A DNA stretch of 25,762 nt, from positions 1 to 25,762 of IMG/VR virus record IMGVR_UViG_3300024180_000503; one strand, 5' to 3'. Below are positions 19,157-25,762 of the stretch, piece after piece. The stretch comes from a virus. Made by a program: the position numbers and the translations under genes. Within the stretch, counting starts at the first letter, position 1. Each line of letters starts with the position of its first letter. The notes under the pieces were generated by a model. That model was not told where the DNA came from. It did no database searches and saw only the letters and a program-made list of their open reading frames with translations.

Positions 19157-20363
19157 TGTCACCTTTGATAAATTGTGGCTGTGCGTTTCTAGAAATAACT
19201 TGTTCATTTATAATAATTTTGCGTACTCCCTTTTCATATAATTCTGGCAATTGATATTGAGTTTCTAATAGTGCTTGATCTAATATTTTACGTAAACCTC
19301 TAGCACCTAATTCTTCATCAATGGCAGTTTTTGCAATTTGTTCCAATGCTGTTATTGTAAACTCTATTTGTATTTTGTCAAGTAGAAAAAGCTCTTTTAT
19401 TTGATCAATTATACTACCCACTGGTTCAGTTAGTATGCGTACAAGATCGTTCTTATTTAACGGTCTTAAGACGTTTACAGACGGTAATCTACCTACAAAT
19501 TCCGGTATAAGTCCATACTTCACTAAATCACGTGTTTGTAAGTGCTTTTCCCATTGTTCTACATCGGTGTCTAAACCGTCGTTAAATCCTATCTTTGCTT
19601 TGCCGAGCCGGTTAACCACAACATCTTGTAGGCCAACAAAGGCTCCACCTACTACAAATAGTATGTTACTGGTGTCTATATTCACCTTCTCCGGGTTATG
19701 TTGCGGTTTGTTCGGAACCGCTAGTATAGTACCTTCCATGAGCTTTAAAAGGCTCTGTTGTACGCCTTCTCCTGAAACGTCTCTACTCAGGCTAACATAG
19801 TCATTACGTTTTGCTTTTTTATCAATCTCGTCAACATATATAATACCATGCTCTGTGCGTTCTTGATTGTAATTTGCTGCTTGAAATAATTTGTGTATTA
19901 GAACTTCTGCATCGTCGCCTGCATATCCACTTTCAGTAATAACAGTTGCATCAGTAACTACCATTGGTACACCTAAAAAGTCTGCAAGTGTTTGTGCTAA
20001 CAATGTTTTACCAGTTCCTGTAGGACCGCATAATAGTACATTGCTTTTTTGTAATTTTGTTTTTGTAGTTGTTGATATTCTTTTATAGTGATTGTATATT
20101 GCTACACTCAAAGTCTTTTTTGCATAATCTTGACTAATTACGTGTTTGTCTAAATCGTTATGTATTTCTCTAGGAGTAGGAACTTCATATTTTTTACCAT
20201 AATTTTTATGTATAGCTTCTACTTTCTTTTCTTTAACAATGCCGTAGCAAAGTTCAACACAATCGCTACAAATGTGAGTATCATTTTCACCTGCTAGTAG
20301 CTTTTTTACTTGTGTTGCGTCTTTGTTACAAAAATTGCATATGGTAGGTTTGCTAGACTTCAT
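19146..20363 (-). CDS. clpX: ClpX AAA+ unfoldase
   Basis: The protein is 405 residues (E. coli 424). The zinc-binding N-domain has C9, C12, C32 and C35. Walker A is GPTGTGKT (113-120), Walker B IIYVDEID (174-181), IPEFVGRLP holds the arginine finger (Arg292), and LGARGLRK is sensor 2. The IGF loop that docks into ClpP is intact (258-260). Two substrate-handling loops differ from E. coli: pore-1 is GYAG (146-149) instead of GYVG, and the RKH loop is shorter and lacks Arg-Lys (PQHNPEK region, 220-226). It should therefore dock onto ClpP but may select substrates differently. The ATG overlaps the upstream gene by 11 nt. Confidence 0.95.
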   Translation of the reverse strand: MKSSKPTICNFCNKDATQVKKLLAGENDTHICSDCVELCYGIVKEKKVEAIHKNYGKKYEVPTPREIHNDLDKHVISQDYAKKTLSVAIYNHYKRISTTTKTKLQKSNVLLCGPTGTGKTLLAQTLADFLGVPMVVTDATVITESGYAGDDAEVLIHKLFQAANYNQERTEHGIIYVDEIDKKAKRNDYVSLSRDVSGEGVQQSLLKLMEGTILAVPNKPQHNPEKVNIDTSNILFVVGGAFVGLQDVVVNRLGKAKIGFNDGLDTDVEQWEKHLQTRDLVKYGLIPEFVGRLPSVNVLRPLNKNDLVRILTEPVGSIIDQIKELFLLDKIQIEFTITALEQIAKTAIDEELGARGLRKILDQALLETQYQLPELYEKGVRKIIINEQVISRNAQPQFIKGDNAE

Positions 20364-20802
20364 TAAAATATTCTGGGCTCATCTGTAGTTTTATATAGTT
20401 GTTTATATCATCTAATGATCTTACAACTAGATTAGTGCCTGTAGCATTTATTAATTTTACAGTTTCTCTTCGTTTGTATTTATCGCTGTAAAATAACACT
20501 GTATTTTCTTCATCTTTTGATTTTAAAAGTCCCGACATAATATCTTCCCATGCACACGTATCAACATCGATAACCATAAAGTCGCATGTTTTAGAAACAT
20601 TCCACATCCATGGTAATGTTTCTGAATTAGTTTTTTTATTTTGTACTAAGAACACAATGCTTGTTGCAATAAACTTTTCAAATAATTCTTTTACTGATGC
20701 AATAAAAGTTTCATTGGTACTTGAAATAAGAATACTTATTCCATGTTCTGTCATATAAAGGTCTGGGGGTGTTACAGTGTAACTACTGTTATCAATTTTC
20801 AT
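20353..20802 (-). CDS. conserved phage hypothetical protein, 149 aa
   Basis: A soluble alpha/beta protein: ISILISSTNETFIASVKELFEKFIATSIVFLVQ, then DFMVIDVDTCAWEDIMSGLL, TVLFYSDKYKRRETVKLINATG. It has a response-regulator-like alternation of strands and helices, with acidic residues (IDVD) at a strand end, but no clear phospho-acceptor signature. It resembles proteins of T4-like marine phages by memory. It overlaps the clpX start by 11 nt, so the two are probably co-translated, and it could be a ClpX partner. Function unknown. Confidence 0.7.
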   Translation of the reverse strand: MKIDNSSYTVTPPDLYMTEHGISILISSTNETFIASVKELFEKFIATSIVFLVQNKKTNSETLPWMWNVSKTCDFMVIDVDTCAWEDIMSGLLKSKDEENTVLFYSDKYKRRETVKLINATGTNLVVRSLDDINNYIKLQMSPEYFNEV

Positions 20803-22269
20803 TTAATTTTTCTTTTTTCGTTGTAATTTTTTTGACTTATCGTTTAGATCGTATTGTAATTGTTCTATTAGGTATTTTCTGTTGCCGTGTGTATCAATTG
20901 TATATTCTTCACCTTTTGAATCCGTATGCACTACGTCTTCTTCATATATTTTATTTTGAACAACAGGTTTTTTGGAAGTCTTGTTGTCTTTTTTATTACC
21001 CACAACATCTTTCTTAACGTCGGTGACATCTTTATCATTGTTAAATTTTGTAGGTTTTTCTTTTTTTTCATGTGTTCCTTTTGTTGATTTGCGTAATCCT
21101 AATCCAGATATTCCTGCAAGAACAAGTACAACTGCTAAAGGATCAAATACAAATACAAGTACTAGTATAACATATCTTACTGTTTCTTCCAAGATATTTT
21201 TACCAGGTTCTTGTCCATAAACTAATTCTGCAATATACTTAACTGGACCAACTTCTGCTTCTAGTTTTCTACTTTCGCCTTGTAGTGTATATTTTGTAGT
21301 ATAAAGTGATTCCAACTTATCTTCAGAATCAACAATTAAATTACGCTGCGTCTCAATTAATACTGTATTGTCTTGTTGTTGACCTTGTCCAAGTTGAGCT
21401 CTAAGTCTAGTGATTAGGGTGTTAGAGTCTGCAATCTGTTGTTCTGCTAACATTCTAAGTCTTTTAATTTCCTGTCTAGCAGTTTTTGTTACAGTATCTT
21501 CTTCTGTCCTAACTTTATTTAGCTGATAAACAGCTATGCGTCTAGCCTTGGCATTATCTTCTTTAAACTTCTTTAATGCTTCTCTAGTATTATACCCTAT
21601 TCTTCCATCTTGTGCAACTCCTATTAGGCCTTGCATTTTCTTTACTTCGCCGCTAATTGAATATTCGTCTAACAATTCTAACTTTTTATCAATGTTACTT
21701 ATTTCTCTTTCGTATGGAGCAGTAGCATTTTCTTTGTCAGATGCTTGTTTATCAATAATAGCATTCTGTTCGTCAATTGATGGTTGTACTCCATCGTATG
21801 CTGAATTAATTCTTTCTTGTTCTGTACGTATTTTTTCTTGTATTTCAATGTCTTTAGTATCGTCTACTTGTTCAAGTTTAACAATTTTATCTTCTGACTT
21901 AGTAATAATTAATTTATTTCTTACTATGCTTTCTTCTATACGCTCAAGTTGGGCAACGTTCTCACTAGCCGCACTAGTTTGTTCAATGTGTGCTTTAGAT
22001 AAAAATCCAAATATGCCCATGCTCGTAATGAACATAAGCATTATCACGGCTACAGTGAGATACGTTTTAATTAAAAATGGAGCTGATTTCCAGTTCATGT
22101 GCAACCAGACAGCTGATGTCAACTTGCCTACTTCTAGCACAGACCCCATAATAATAATCGGTATAACGGCACTGGCAAATATAGCCACAAGTCCAACAAT
22201 GCTGTAGTAGGCCGCCACAGCACTTATAGATAGTGCAACTAAAACTGTCCAGTAACCGAATAACCTCAT
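20803..22269 (-). CDS. membrane protein with long coiled coil, 488 aa
   Basis: Three N-terminal transmembrane segments (about 7-22, 26-45, 68-90) are followed by a long coiled-coil domain (about 95-345; heptads rich in E, K, I, L and Q), a C-terminal membrane segment (about 362-388) and a basic, disordered tail ending in LQRKKKN. It looks like the large 'coil-containing' membrane proteins of T4-like marine phages (memory only). It may scaffold something at the inner membrane. The stop is immediately followed by the next ATG. Confidence 0.75.
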   Translation of the reverse strand: MRLFGYWTVLVALSISAVAAYYSIVGLVAIFASAVIPIIIMGSVLEVGKLTSAVWLHMNWKSAPFLIKTYLTVAVIMLMFITSMGIFGFLSKAHIEQTSAASENVAQLERIEESIVRNKLIITKSEDKIVKLEQVDDTKDIEIQEKIRTEQERINSAYDGVQPSIDEQNAIIDKQASDKENATAPYEREISNIDKKLELLDEYSISGEVKKMQGLIGVAQDGRIGYNTREALKKFKEDNAKARRIAVYQLNKVRTEEDTVTKTARQEIKRLRMLAEQQIADSNTLITRLRAQLGQGQQQDNTVLIETQRNLIVDSEDKLESLYTTKYTLQGESRKLEAEVGPVKYIAELVYGQEPGKNILEETVRYVILVLVFVFDPLAVVLVLAGISGLGLRKSTKGTHEKKEKPTKFNNDKDVTDVKKDVVGNKKDNKTSKKPVVQNKIYEEDVVHTDSKGEEYTIDTHGNRKYLIEQLQYDLNDKSKKLQRKKKN

Positions 22270-22270
22270 A

Positions 22271-22621
22271 TTATTTCCCTATGTTATAACGAATTGCGAG
22301 ACCTTCATCTACTAATAATTCGTTTATACAAACCTCGTTGTTGTCAACAACAACATAGATCTTTCCAAGTATACGACCATACTTGCCACGCTTGTTAAGT
22401 ATAGTTTCTACTTTAAATTCTTTGTTCAATAAGTCCATTAAACGTTGCTTAACGTCAAGTCCTTTTTGTTTGATATCAACGTTTGTTGATCTACTATCAG
22501 GTGTGTCAATACCATACAACTTTAAACGTTGCTTAATAATGATATCGAAACCTAAATCAATTTCAATGTCCAAAGTATCACCGTTTATTACTCTTACTAA
22601 TTTTGCTTTATATGTATACAT
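22271..22621 (-). CDS. thermonuclease-like (SNase) protein
   Basis: The protein is 116 residues, slightly short for the SNase fold (about 140). VRVINGDTLDIEIDLG, RLKLYGIDTPDSR, RGKYGRILGKIYV and INELLVDEGLAIRY follow the family order, including the Arg of the first active-site block and the Asp of GDT/GIDTP. SNase-type enzymes cleave DNA or RNA non-specifically with Ca2+. No signal peptide, so it acts inside the cell. AAGGA lies before the ATG. It starts 80 nt after the P-loop kinase gene. Confidence 0.82.
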   Translation of the reverse strand: MYTYKAKLVRVINGDTLDIEIDLGFDIIIKQRLKLYGIDTPDSRSTNVDIKQKGLDVKQRLMDLLNKEFKVETILNKRGKYGRILGKIYVVVDNNEVCINELLVDEGLAIRYNIGK

Positions 22622-22642
22622 AAAAAATTCCTTATCTAATAT

Positions 22643-22665
22643 AAAAACAGTTAATACTTGAACTG
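22643..22665 (-). terminator. weak terminator/attenuator-like hairpin
   Basis: Minus-strand stem CAGTT/AACTG (5 bp, 8-nt loop) followed by TTTTTATATT. It lies just after a late box (22671-22678), so it could either end the kinase transcript or attenuate the SNase transcript. Confidence 0.4.
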
Positions 22666-22670
22666 CTTAA

Positions 22671-22678
22671 TATTTATG
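22671..22678 (-). promoter_or_regulatory. T4-type late promoter box upstream of the SNase gene
   Basis: CATAAATA on the minus strand, predicted leader about 43 nt with an AAGGA ribosome site. Confidence 0.4.
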
Positions 22679-22701
22679 TTATTTTTGGTGGTACTTAAAT
22701 A

Positions 22702-23391
22702 CTATGTTTTAGTATTCTTGTCTAACCATGCCTTAGCGGCTCTTTTAGTAGGTGGATCGTTTAAAAACTTCTGTACTTCTCTATATACGTTATCAAAGTT
22801 CTCTTTACGATCTGGGTCTTCTAACCCGCCACTGTTGTCTATTACATGGAACTTTGCAGCTCCAAAGACTTGTTGGAATTTCATTATGTTTTGTTGAACT
22901 CGCTGCCACATAACAGTTACCATATCTGTTGGTATTGTTCTAGCTCTTGCAGCATTACGTTCTTGTGCTACCTCTTCACTTGTGTTAACAAATAACATCA
23001 TTGTATCGTAACCTAAATCACCCAATTGTTTTTTGGCTACTGATACTTTAGATACATCCTTGCCGGTGCCATCAATTACTAAACCTAAGCGACCATCTAG
23101 ATATAAGTCTTCTCTTGTTTTAGTAATTTCTTTAGCACGGTTACGGATTTCTTGCCCCTTGTTGCTTCCAACAACTTCAGGGTCACTTAAATCAATATTG
23201 TGTTTTTTAGCAAGATACTCATAAACGTCATCACTATTAAGAGGTTTTAATCCACCACCAGTTAATAGTTTTTGAGCCACATAGCTTTTACCCGAGCCAG
23301 GACCACCGGCTAGGAATACTGCTTTAAATATGTGAGGATCGTTTGGACCTTCTAGTATTTGCTCTGTTTCTAATATATCATGTATCTTCAT
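22702..23391 (-). CDS. P-loop kinase of zeta-toxin-like type
   Basis: The protein is 229 residues. Walker A GGPGSGKS (29-36) is followed by NSDDVYEYLAKK, LVIDGTGKD, YDTMMLFVNTSEEVAQERNAAR and a C-terminal helical region. The layout (P-loop, SDD, DGT, RxxxR lid) fits the zeta-toxin/polynucleotide-kinase-like AAA group seen in T4-like marine phages. The phosphate acceptor cannot be predicted. It has its own late box, TATAAATA, exactly 5 nt before the ATG and no Shine-Dalgarno, so it is a strong leaderless candidate. Confidence 0.8.
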   Translation of the reverse strand: MKIHDILETEQILEGPNDPHIFKAVFLAGGPGSGKSYVAQKLLTGGGLKPLNSDDVYEYLAKKHNIDLSDPEVVGSNKGQEIRNRAKEITKTREDLYLDGRLGLVIDGTGKDVSKVSVAKKQLGDLGYDTMMLFVNTSEEVAQERNAARARTIPTDMVTVMWQRVQQNIMKFQQVFGAAKFHVIDNSGGLEDPDRKENFDNVYREVQKFLNDPPTKRAAKAWLDKNTKT

Positions 23392-23396
23392 ACTAT

Positions 23397-23404
23397 TATT
23401 TATA
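23397..23404 (-). promoter_or_regulatory. T4-type late promoter box, perfect consensus (leaderless)
   Basis: TATAAATA on the minus strand, then ATAGT (5 nt), then the ATG at 23391. This is a perfect match to the T4 late consensus. Confidence 0.75.
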
Positions 23405-23426
23405 CAAATATAGTATTACAAATATA

Positions 23427-24014
23427 TTATGTTTTCCGAACAACAACTTTATCAGCTAGGCCAAAATCTACGGCTTCTTGTGCTGACATAAAATTATCAC
23501 GTTCCATAGCTGCACTAAGCTCTTCGTAAGTTTTACCTTTTGAGTTATGCTTCTCGTACATGCGTGTAAGATTTTCTTTCATCTTAATAATTTCTTTTAC
23601 TTGGATTTCCATGTCTGTTGCTTGTCCGCCTGCTCCACCGCTTGGTTGGTGAATCATTGTACGTGAATTTGGCAATACTAAACGTTTGCCTGGTTTTCCT
23701 GCCATAGCAAGGAAACTACCCATACTACATGCTTGTCCCATTACAATTGTACTTACTGGAGATTTAATAAACTGCATTGTATCATATATGCCTAATCCTG
23801 CGGTTACTACACCACCTGGACTATTAATATAAAAGTTAATATCTTCTGCACTATTTTGTGATTCTAAAAATAGCATCTGTGCAACTACTAAATTTGCACT
23901 ATGGTCATTAACTTCGCCGTTAAGCATTACAATACGATCTTTTAGCAAACGACTATAAATGTCATATGCACGTTCGCCTCTGCCTGTACTCTCAATTACT
24001 GTTGGTATTATCAT
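23427..24014 (-). CDS. clpP: ClpP serine protease subunit
   Basis: The protein is 195 residues, the length of a mature ClpP with almost no propeptide. The catalytic triad is visible: Ser97 in GQACSMGSF, His122 in [10 protein letters not shown], Asp173 in [27 protein letters not shown] and the [10 protein letters not shown] start of the axial region are typical. It should form tetradecamers with phage or host ClpP and partner with a ClpX whose IGF loop is intact. AGGAG lies 5 nt before the ATG. It is separated from clpX by four genes (kinase, SNase, coiled-coil protein, unknown). Confidence 0.95.
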   Translation of the reverse strand: MIIPTVIESTGRGERAYDIYSRLLKDRIVMLNGEVNDHSANLVVAQMLFLESQNSAEDINFYINSPGGVVTAGLGIYDTMQFIKSPVSTIVMGQACSMGSFLAMAGKPGKRLVLPNSRTMIHQPSGGAGGQATDMEIQVKEIIKMKENLTRMYEKHNSKGKTYEELSAAMERDNFMSAQEAVDFGLADKVVVRKT

Positions 24015-24029
24015 TTTATCTCCTGTGTG

Positions 24030-24884
24030 TTAATCTTTATATCTTACTTGTAAGTCCATAATTATACTATAACGATCACCTAGATCGTCTTGTGAATTAT
24101 GTTGCATTCCATGATATGTAGGTATCCATCCACTCTGTTCTGAATGTTCTCCATGCATAATTAACATTTTATTATCTGCTAGTTCCATAATCATATCTTG
24201 TTTATTTGTTTTTGTATTCTTTGCCCAAAACTCTGAATAATTTTCACCTAAATGTAATCCTGCTAGAGTTTCATCACAATGCTCATTTCCAAATCGTATA
24301 GAGTTATGTTTTCTATGTTCTGTACGATTTTTTTCTGTAGCACTAGGAGTATTATACTTGATAATCATCAATTTGTAAAGAATTAAATCTTCCCATTTTT
24401 CTGATTGATCTGAATAATTTTCATACAAGTAGTGTTCTAATACTGATTTAAAATCTCTATGCATTTCTACAAAGTAGCTAAATTCTTCAGGAACTGGTTC
24501 TTTAATTTCTTCTTCTGTCCAGGAATAGAAATATATCTTTTTACGTTCTACTGTCTCTGATGATTTTCCAAGGTTGTTATTTCGTGTCCATGTTTCTGGA
24601 CCAGACATAAAGTCATTGTCCCAACTAAAACAATTACCAGAGTATATATGCGAATAACTTTTATTTGGCATATTTGGGTCATTTGTTTCTTCAATATTTT
24701 GTTCAATATTTATTTTTTTAAAAAAATCTTCATCTACTGTTTCATGTAATTTTTCTGCCATTGCAAAACGATTTGCATATTTTGTAGATAACAATGTAGA
24801 ATCAGCAAGTGGCCATGTACCTGCTTGCTGATAATCTTGTAATTCTTCGTATGTGAATAATTTATGTGTTGGTGTTGTTTCCAT
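24030..24884 (-). CDS. 2OG-Fe(II) oxygenase-like protein
   Basis: The protein is 284 residues. The C-terminal half looks like a double-stranded beta-helix dioxygenase. The H-x-D metal motif is H202-C-D204 (EHCDETLAGLHLG). Candidate distal His are H258 or H262 (PTYHGMQHN), and Arg271 in DRYSIIMDL fits the 2-oxoglutarate anchor. The N-terminal half (about 1-165) has no recognised domain. Substrate is unknown; T4-like marine phages carry many such enzymes. AAGG lies before the ATG at 24884, which overlaps the upstream gene by 23 nt. Confidence 0.6.
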   Translation of the reverse strand: METTPTHKLFTYEELQDYQQAGTWPLADSTLLSTKYANRFAMAEKLHETVDEDFFKKINIEQNIEETNDPNMPNKSYSHIYSGNCFSWDNDFMSGPETWTRNNNLGKSSETVERKKIYFYSWTEEEIKEPVPEEFSYFVEMHRDFKSVLEHYLYENYSDQSEKWEDLILYKLMIIKYNTPSATEKNRTEHRKHNSIRFGNEHCDETLAGLHLGENYSEFWAKNTKTNKQDMIMELADNKMLIMHGEHSEQSGWIPTYHGMQHNSQDDLGDRYSIIMDLQVRYKD

Positions 24885-25077
24885 TTGGTACCTTCTGTAT
24901 TTCTTGTATACCAGTTGATTTATCTTCGACTATTTTAATATAGCCTCCATTCTCAAGTAGTTGTAGAGTTGATTCCATACCTTCATTAACACCCTGTTTG
25001 TATCCAGTTCGTTGACTAAAGTATGCACAGGCCATTGTAAACAAGCCTAGTATAACCATTAAATCTAATCCTATCAT
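24862..25077 (-). CDS. small single-pass membrane protein, 71 aa
   Basis: An N-terminal membrane helix (LDLMVILGLFTMACAYF) is followed by a soluble tail with GYKQGVNEGMESTLQLLENGGYIKIVED. It resembles a small conserved family of T4-like marine phages (memory only). The start follows both GGAGG (11 nt upstream) and TAAATA (5 nt upstream), the latter overlapping the stop of the HD gene. Function unknown. Confidence 0.7.
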   Translation of the reverse strand: MIGLDLMVILGLFTMACAYFSQRTGYKQGVNEGMESTLQLLENGGYIKIVEDKSTGIQEIQKVPNGNNTNT

Positions 25078-25081
25078 AATA

Positions 25082-25594
25082 CTATTTACCTCCGTTAACT
25101 ACACCAACTGCTATAGGATATAAAGGATGTAAATGTACTTTATCCATAACGCTTATAAGGTGTGCTTTTTCTTTTAAAAACACTTTAGCAAAACTTGGAT
25201 CATTTGCTTCAATGTCATCGCTGTTGTCTATGAGATCAGCAAGTTTAACAATTTGTGCTTCTCTACTTGCTTGACTCAAACGCTCTGCATCAATTGCCTT
25301 ACGCTTTGCACGGTTTCCATCTTCTGGCTTGCTAACATCAGTAAGCTCAACAACCAACTTGTGGATCTTCCAACCAAACTCTTCAGCAATCATCTCACTG
25401 GTTACATATGTATCTTCCAACACATCATGTAACAATGCGGCCGCTATCATCTCTTCGGTGCCTTCGTAATCGGCAACCATTTTAGATACCCTGCGTGGGT
25501 GAACTATATAGTCCACTCCACTGTATTTGCGTTTTTGTCCAATTGCAGCGTGAGCCACACTAGCGAACAAATCTGCTTTTTGAATAACGTCCAT
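25082..25594 (-). CDS. HD-domain hydrolase, SpoT/MESH1-like
   Basis: The protein is 170 residues. The RelA/SpoT-type HD signature is clear: YIVHPRRV, AAALLHDVLEDT (His-Asp pair), FGWKIHKLVVELTDVSKPEDGNRAKRK, and VKLADLIDN with the later Asp. There is no synthetase or regulatory domain, so it would be a small stand-alone hydrolase. (p)ppGpp is the obvious candidate substrate, but other phosphorylated nucleotides are possible. The start at 25594 is preferred over the ATG at 25600 because AAGGA is then 7 nt away. Confidence 0.85.
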   Translation of the reverse strand: MDVIQKADLFASVAHAAIGQKRKYSGVDYIVHPRRVSKMVADYEGTEEMIAAALLHDVLEDTYVTSEMIAEEFGWKIHKLVVELTDVSKPEDGNRAKRKAIDAERLSQASREAQIVKLADLIDNSDDIEANDPSFAKVFLKEKAHLISVMDKVHLHPLYPIAVGVVNGGK

Positions 25595-25604
25595 TTTCAT
25601 TTCC

Positions 25605-25762
25605 TTATTTCAAGTAATGTGGGCCTGTCCACGCAACACTAAATTCTTCAAAAATGTTACCTCGAGCGGCATTTGTTGCTGGTGCATTCCAGCCTGCAGC
25701 TTTAAGGATATCACCTTTTTTAAACTTAGGACCATCTTCTTTAACAATAAAGCCCCATACAC
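25605..25762 (-). CDS. conserved phage hypothetical protein, C-terminal part (5' end outside window)
   Basis: Only the last 51 codons are present; the frame is open to the window edge. The sequence GFIVKEDGPKFKKGDILKAAGW, NAPATNAARGNIFEEF and WTGPHYLK resembles a small conserved protein of T4-like marine phages. It ends 10 nt before the HD gene start, same strand. Confidence 0.65.
   Translation of the reverse strand, partial: VWGFIVKEDGPKFKKGDILKAAGWNAPATNAARGNIFEEFSVAWTGPHYLK

Noticed and set aside
21536-22207. 223-codon plus-strand frame opposite the coiled-coil membrane protein
   Set aside because: A shadow of the minus-strand gene: no ribosome site and low-complexity Ser/Leu composition typical of antisense frames.
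1-25762. CRISPR arrays, insertion sequences, attachment sites
   Set aside because: I found no regularly spaced direct repeats, transposase genes, terminal inverted repeats or integrase. The tRNA genes show no duplicated 3' ends suggesting an att site.

Overview
The window is an AT-rich piece of a large T4-like (tailed myovirus) phage genome that probably infects a marine alphaproteobacterium, with SAR11-like hosts a reasonable guess. The phage assignment rests on PhoH, an Hsp20, a twitch-type radical SAM protein, a GH19 endolysin, a T4-ligase-like protein, T4-style late boxes (NATAAATA) and many small proteins of the kind found in marine T4-like phages. The alphaproteobacterial link rests on a circularly permuted two-piece tmRNA gene, a DUF1127 protein and a ROSE-like RNA thermometer. 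Family assignments come from motif recognition; no database search was possible.

Layout: almost everything is on the minus strand. 1-2100: end of phoH (+), then a HAD phosphatase and three coupled small genes. 2100-4640: radical SAM protein, endolysin and a small membrane protein. 4650-6290: HNH endonuclease and five tightly overlapping small genes, most of them membrane proteins. 6290-9300: eight tRNAs (Gln, Ser, Leu, Met, Trp, Leu, Arg, Arg) interleaved with small genes and one plus-strand 402-residue unknown. 9300-11820: outer-membrane beta-barrel protein, two-piece tmRNA, IscU, an acetyltransferase-like protein and a peroxiredoxin. 11830-13880: plus-strand MscS-like membrane protein and lipase, facing a T4-DNA-ligase homologue that has lost its catalytic lysine. 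13900-15000: a self-contained unit with tandem late boxes, a hairpin-rich leader RNA, five translationally coupled small genes (one DUF1127) and a terminator. 15000-25762: one long collinear minus-strand run. In transcription order it holds a partial gene, HD hydrolase, small membrane protein, 2OG-oxygenase-like protein, clpP, P-loop kinase, SNase-like protein, coiled-coil membrane protein, an unknown, clpX, infC (IF-3), rpsU (bS21), hsp20, clpS, C26 amidohydrolase, membrane protein, cytidylyltransferase and guaC.

The most striking feature is a phage-encoded translation and proteostasis toolkit. It comprises a tmRNA whose tag ends in ALAA, the unfoldase ClpX, the protease ClpP, the adaptor ClpS, IF-3, bS21, Hsp20 with a candidate RNA thermometer, and tRNAs. 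Together these could rescue ribosomes stalled on degraded host mRNA, tag the products and degrade them with phage-made ClpXP. SmpB is not in this window.

Transcription signals fall into two classes. The first is near-consensus sigma70 promoters (TTGACA, 16-18 bp, TATAAT-like). The second is late boxes that often lie exactly 5 nt before an ATG, predicting leaderless late mRNAs.
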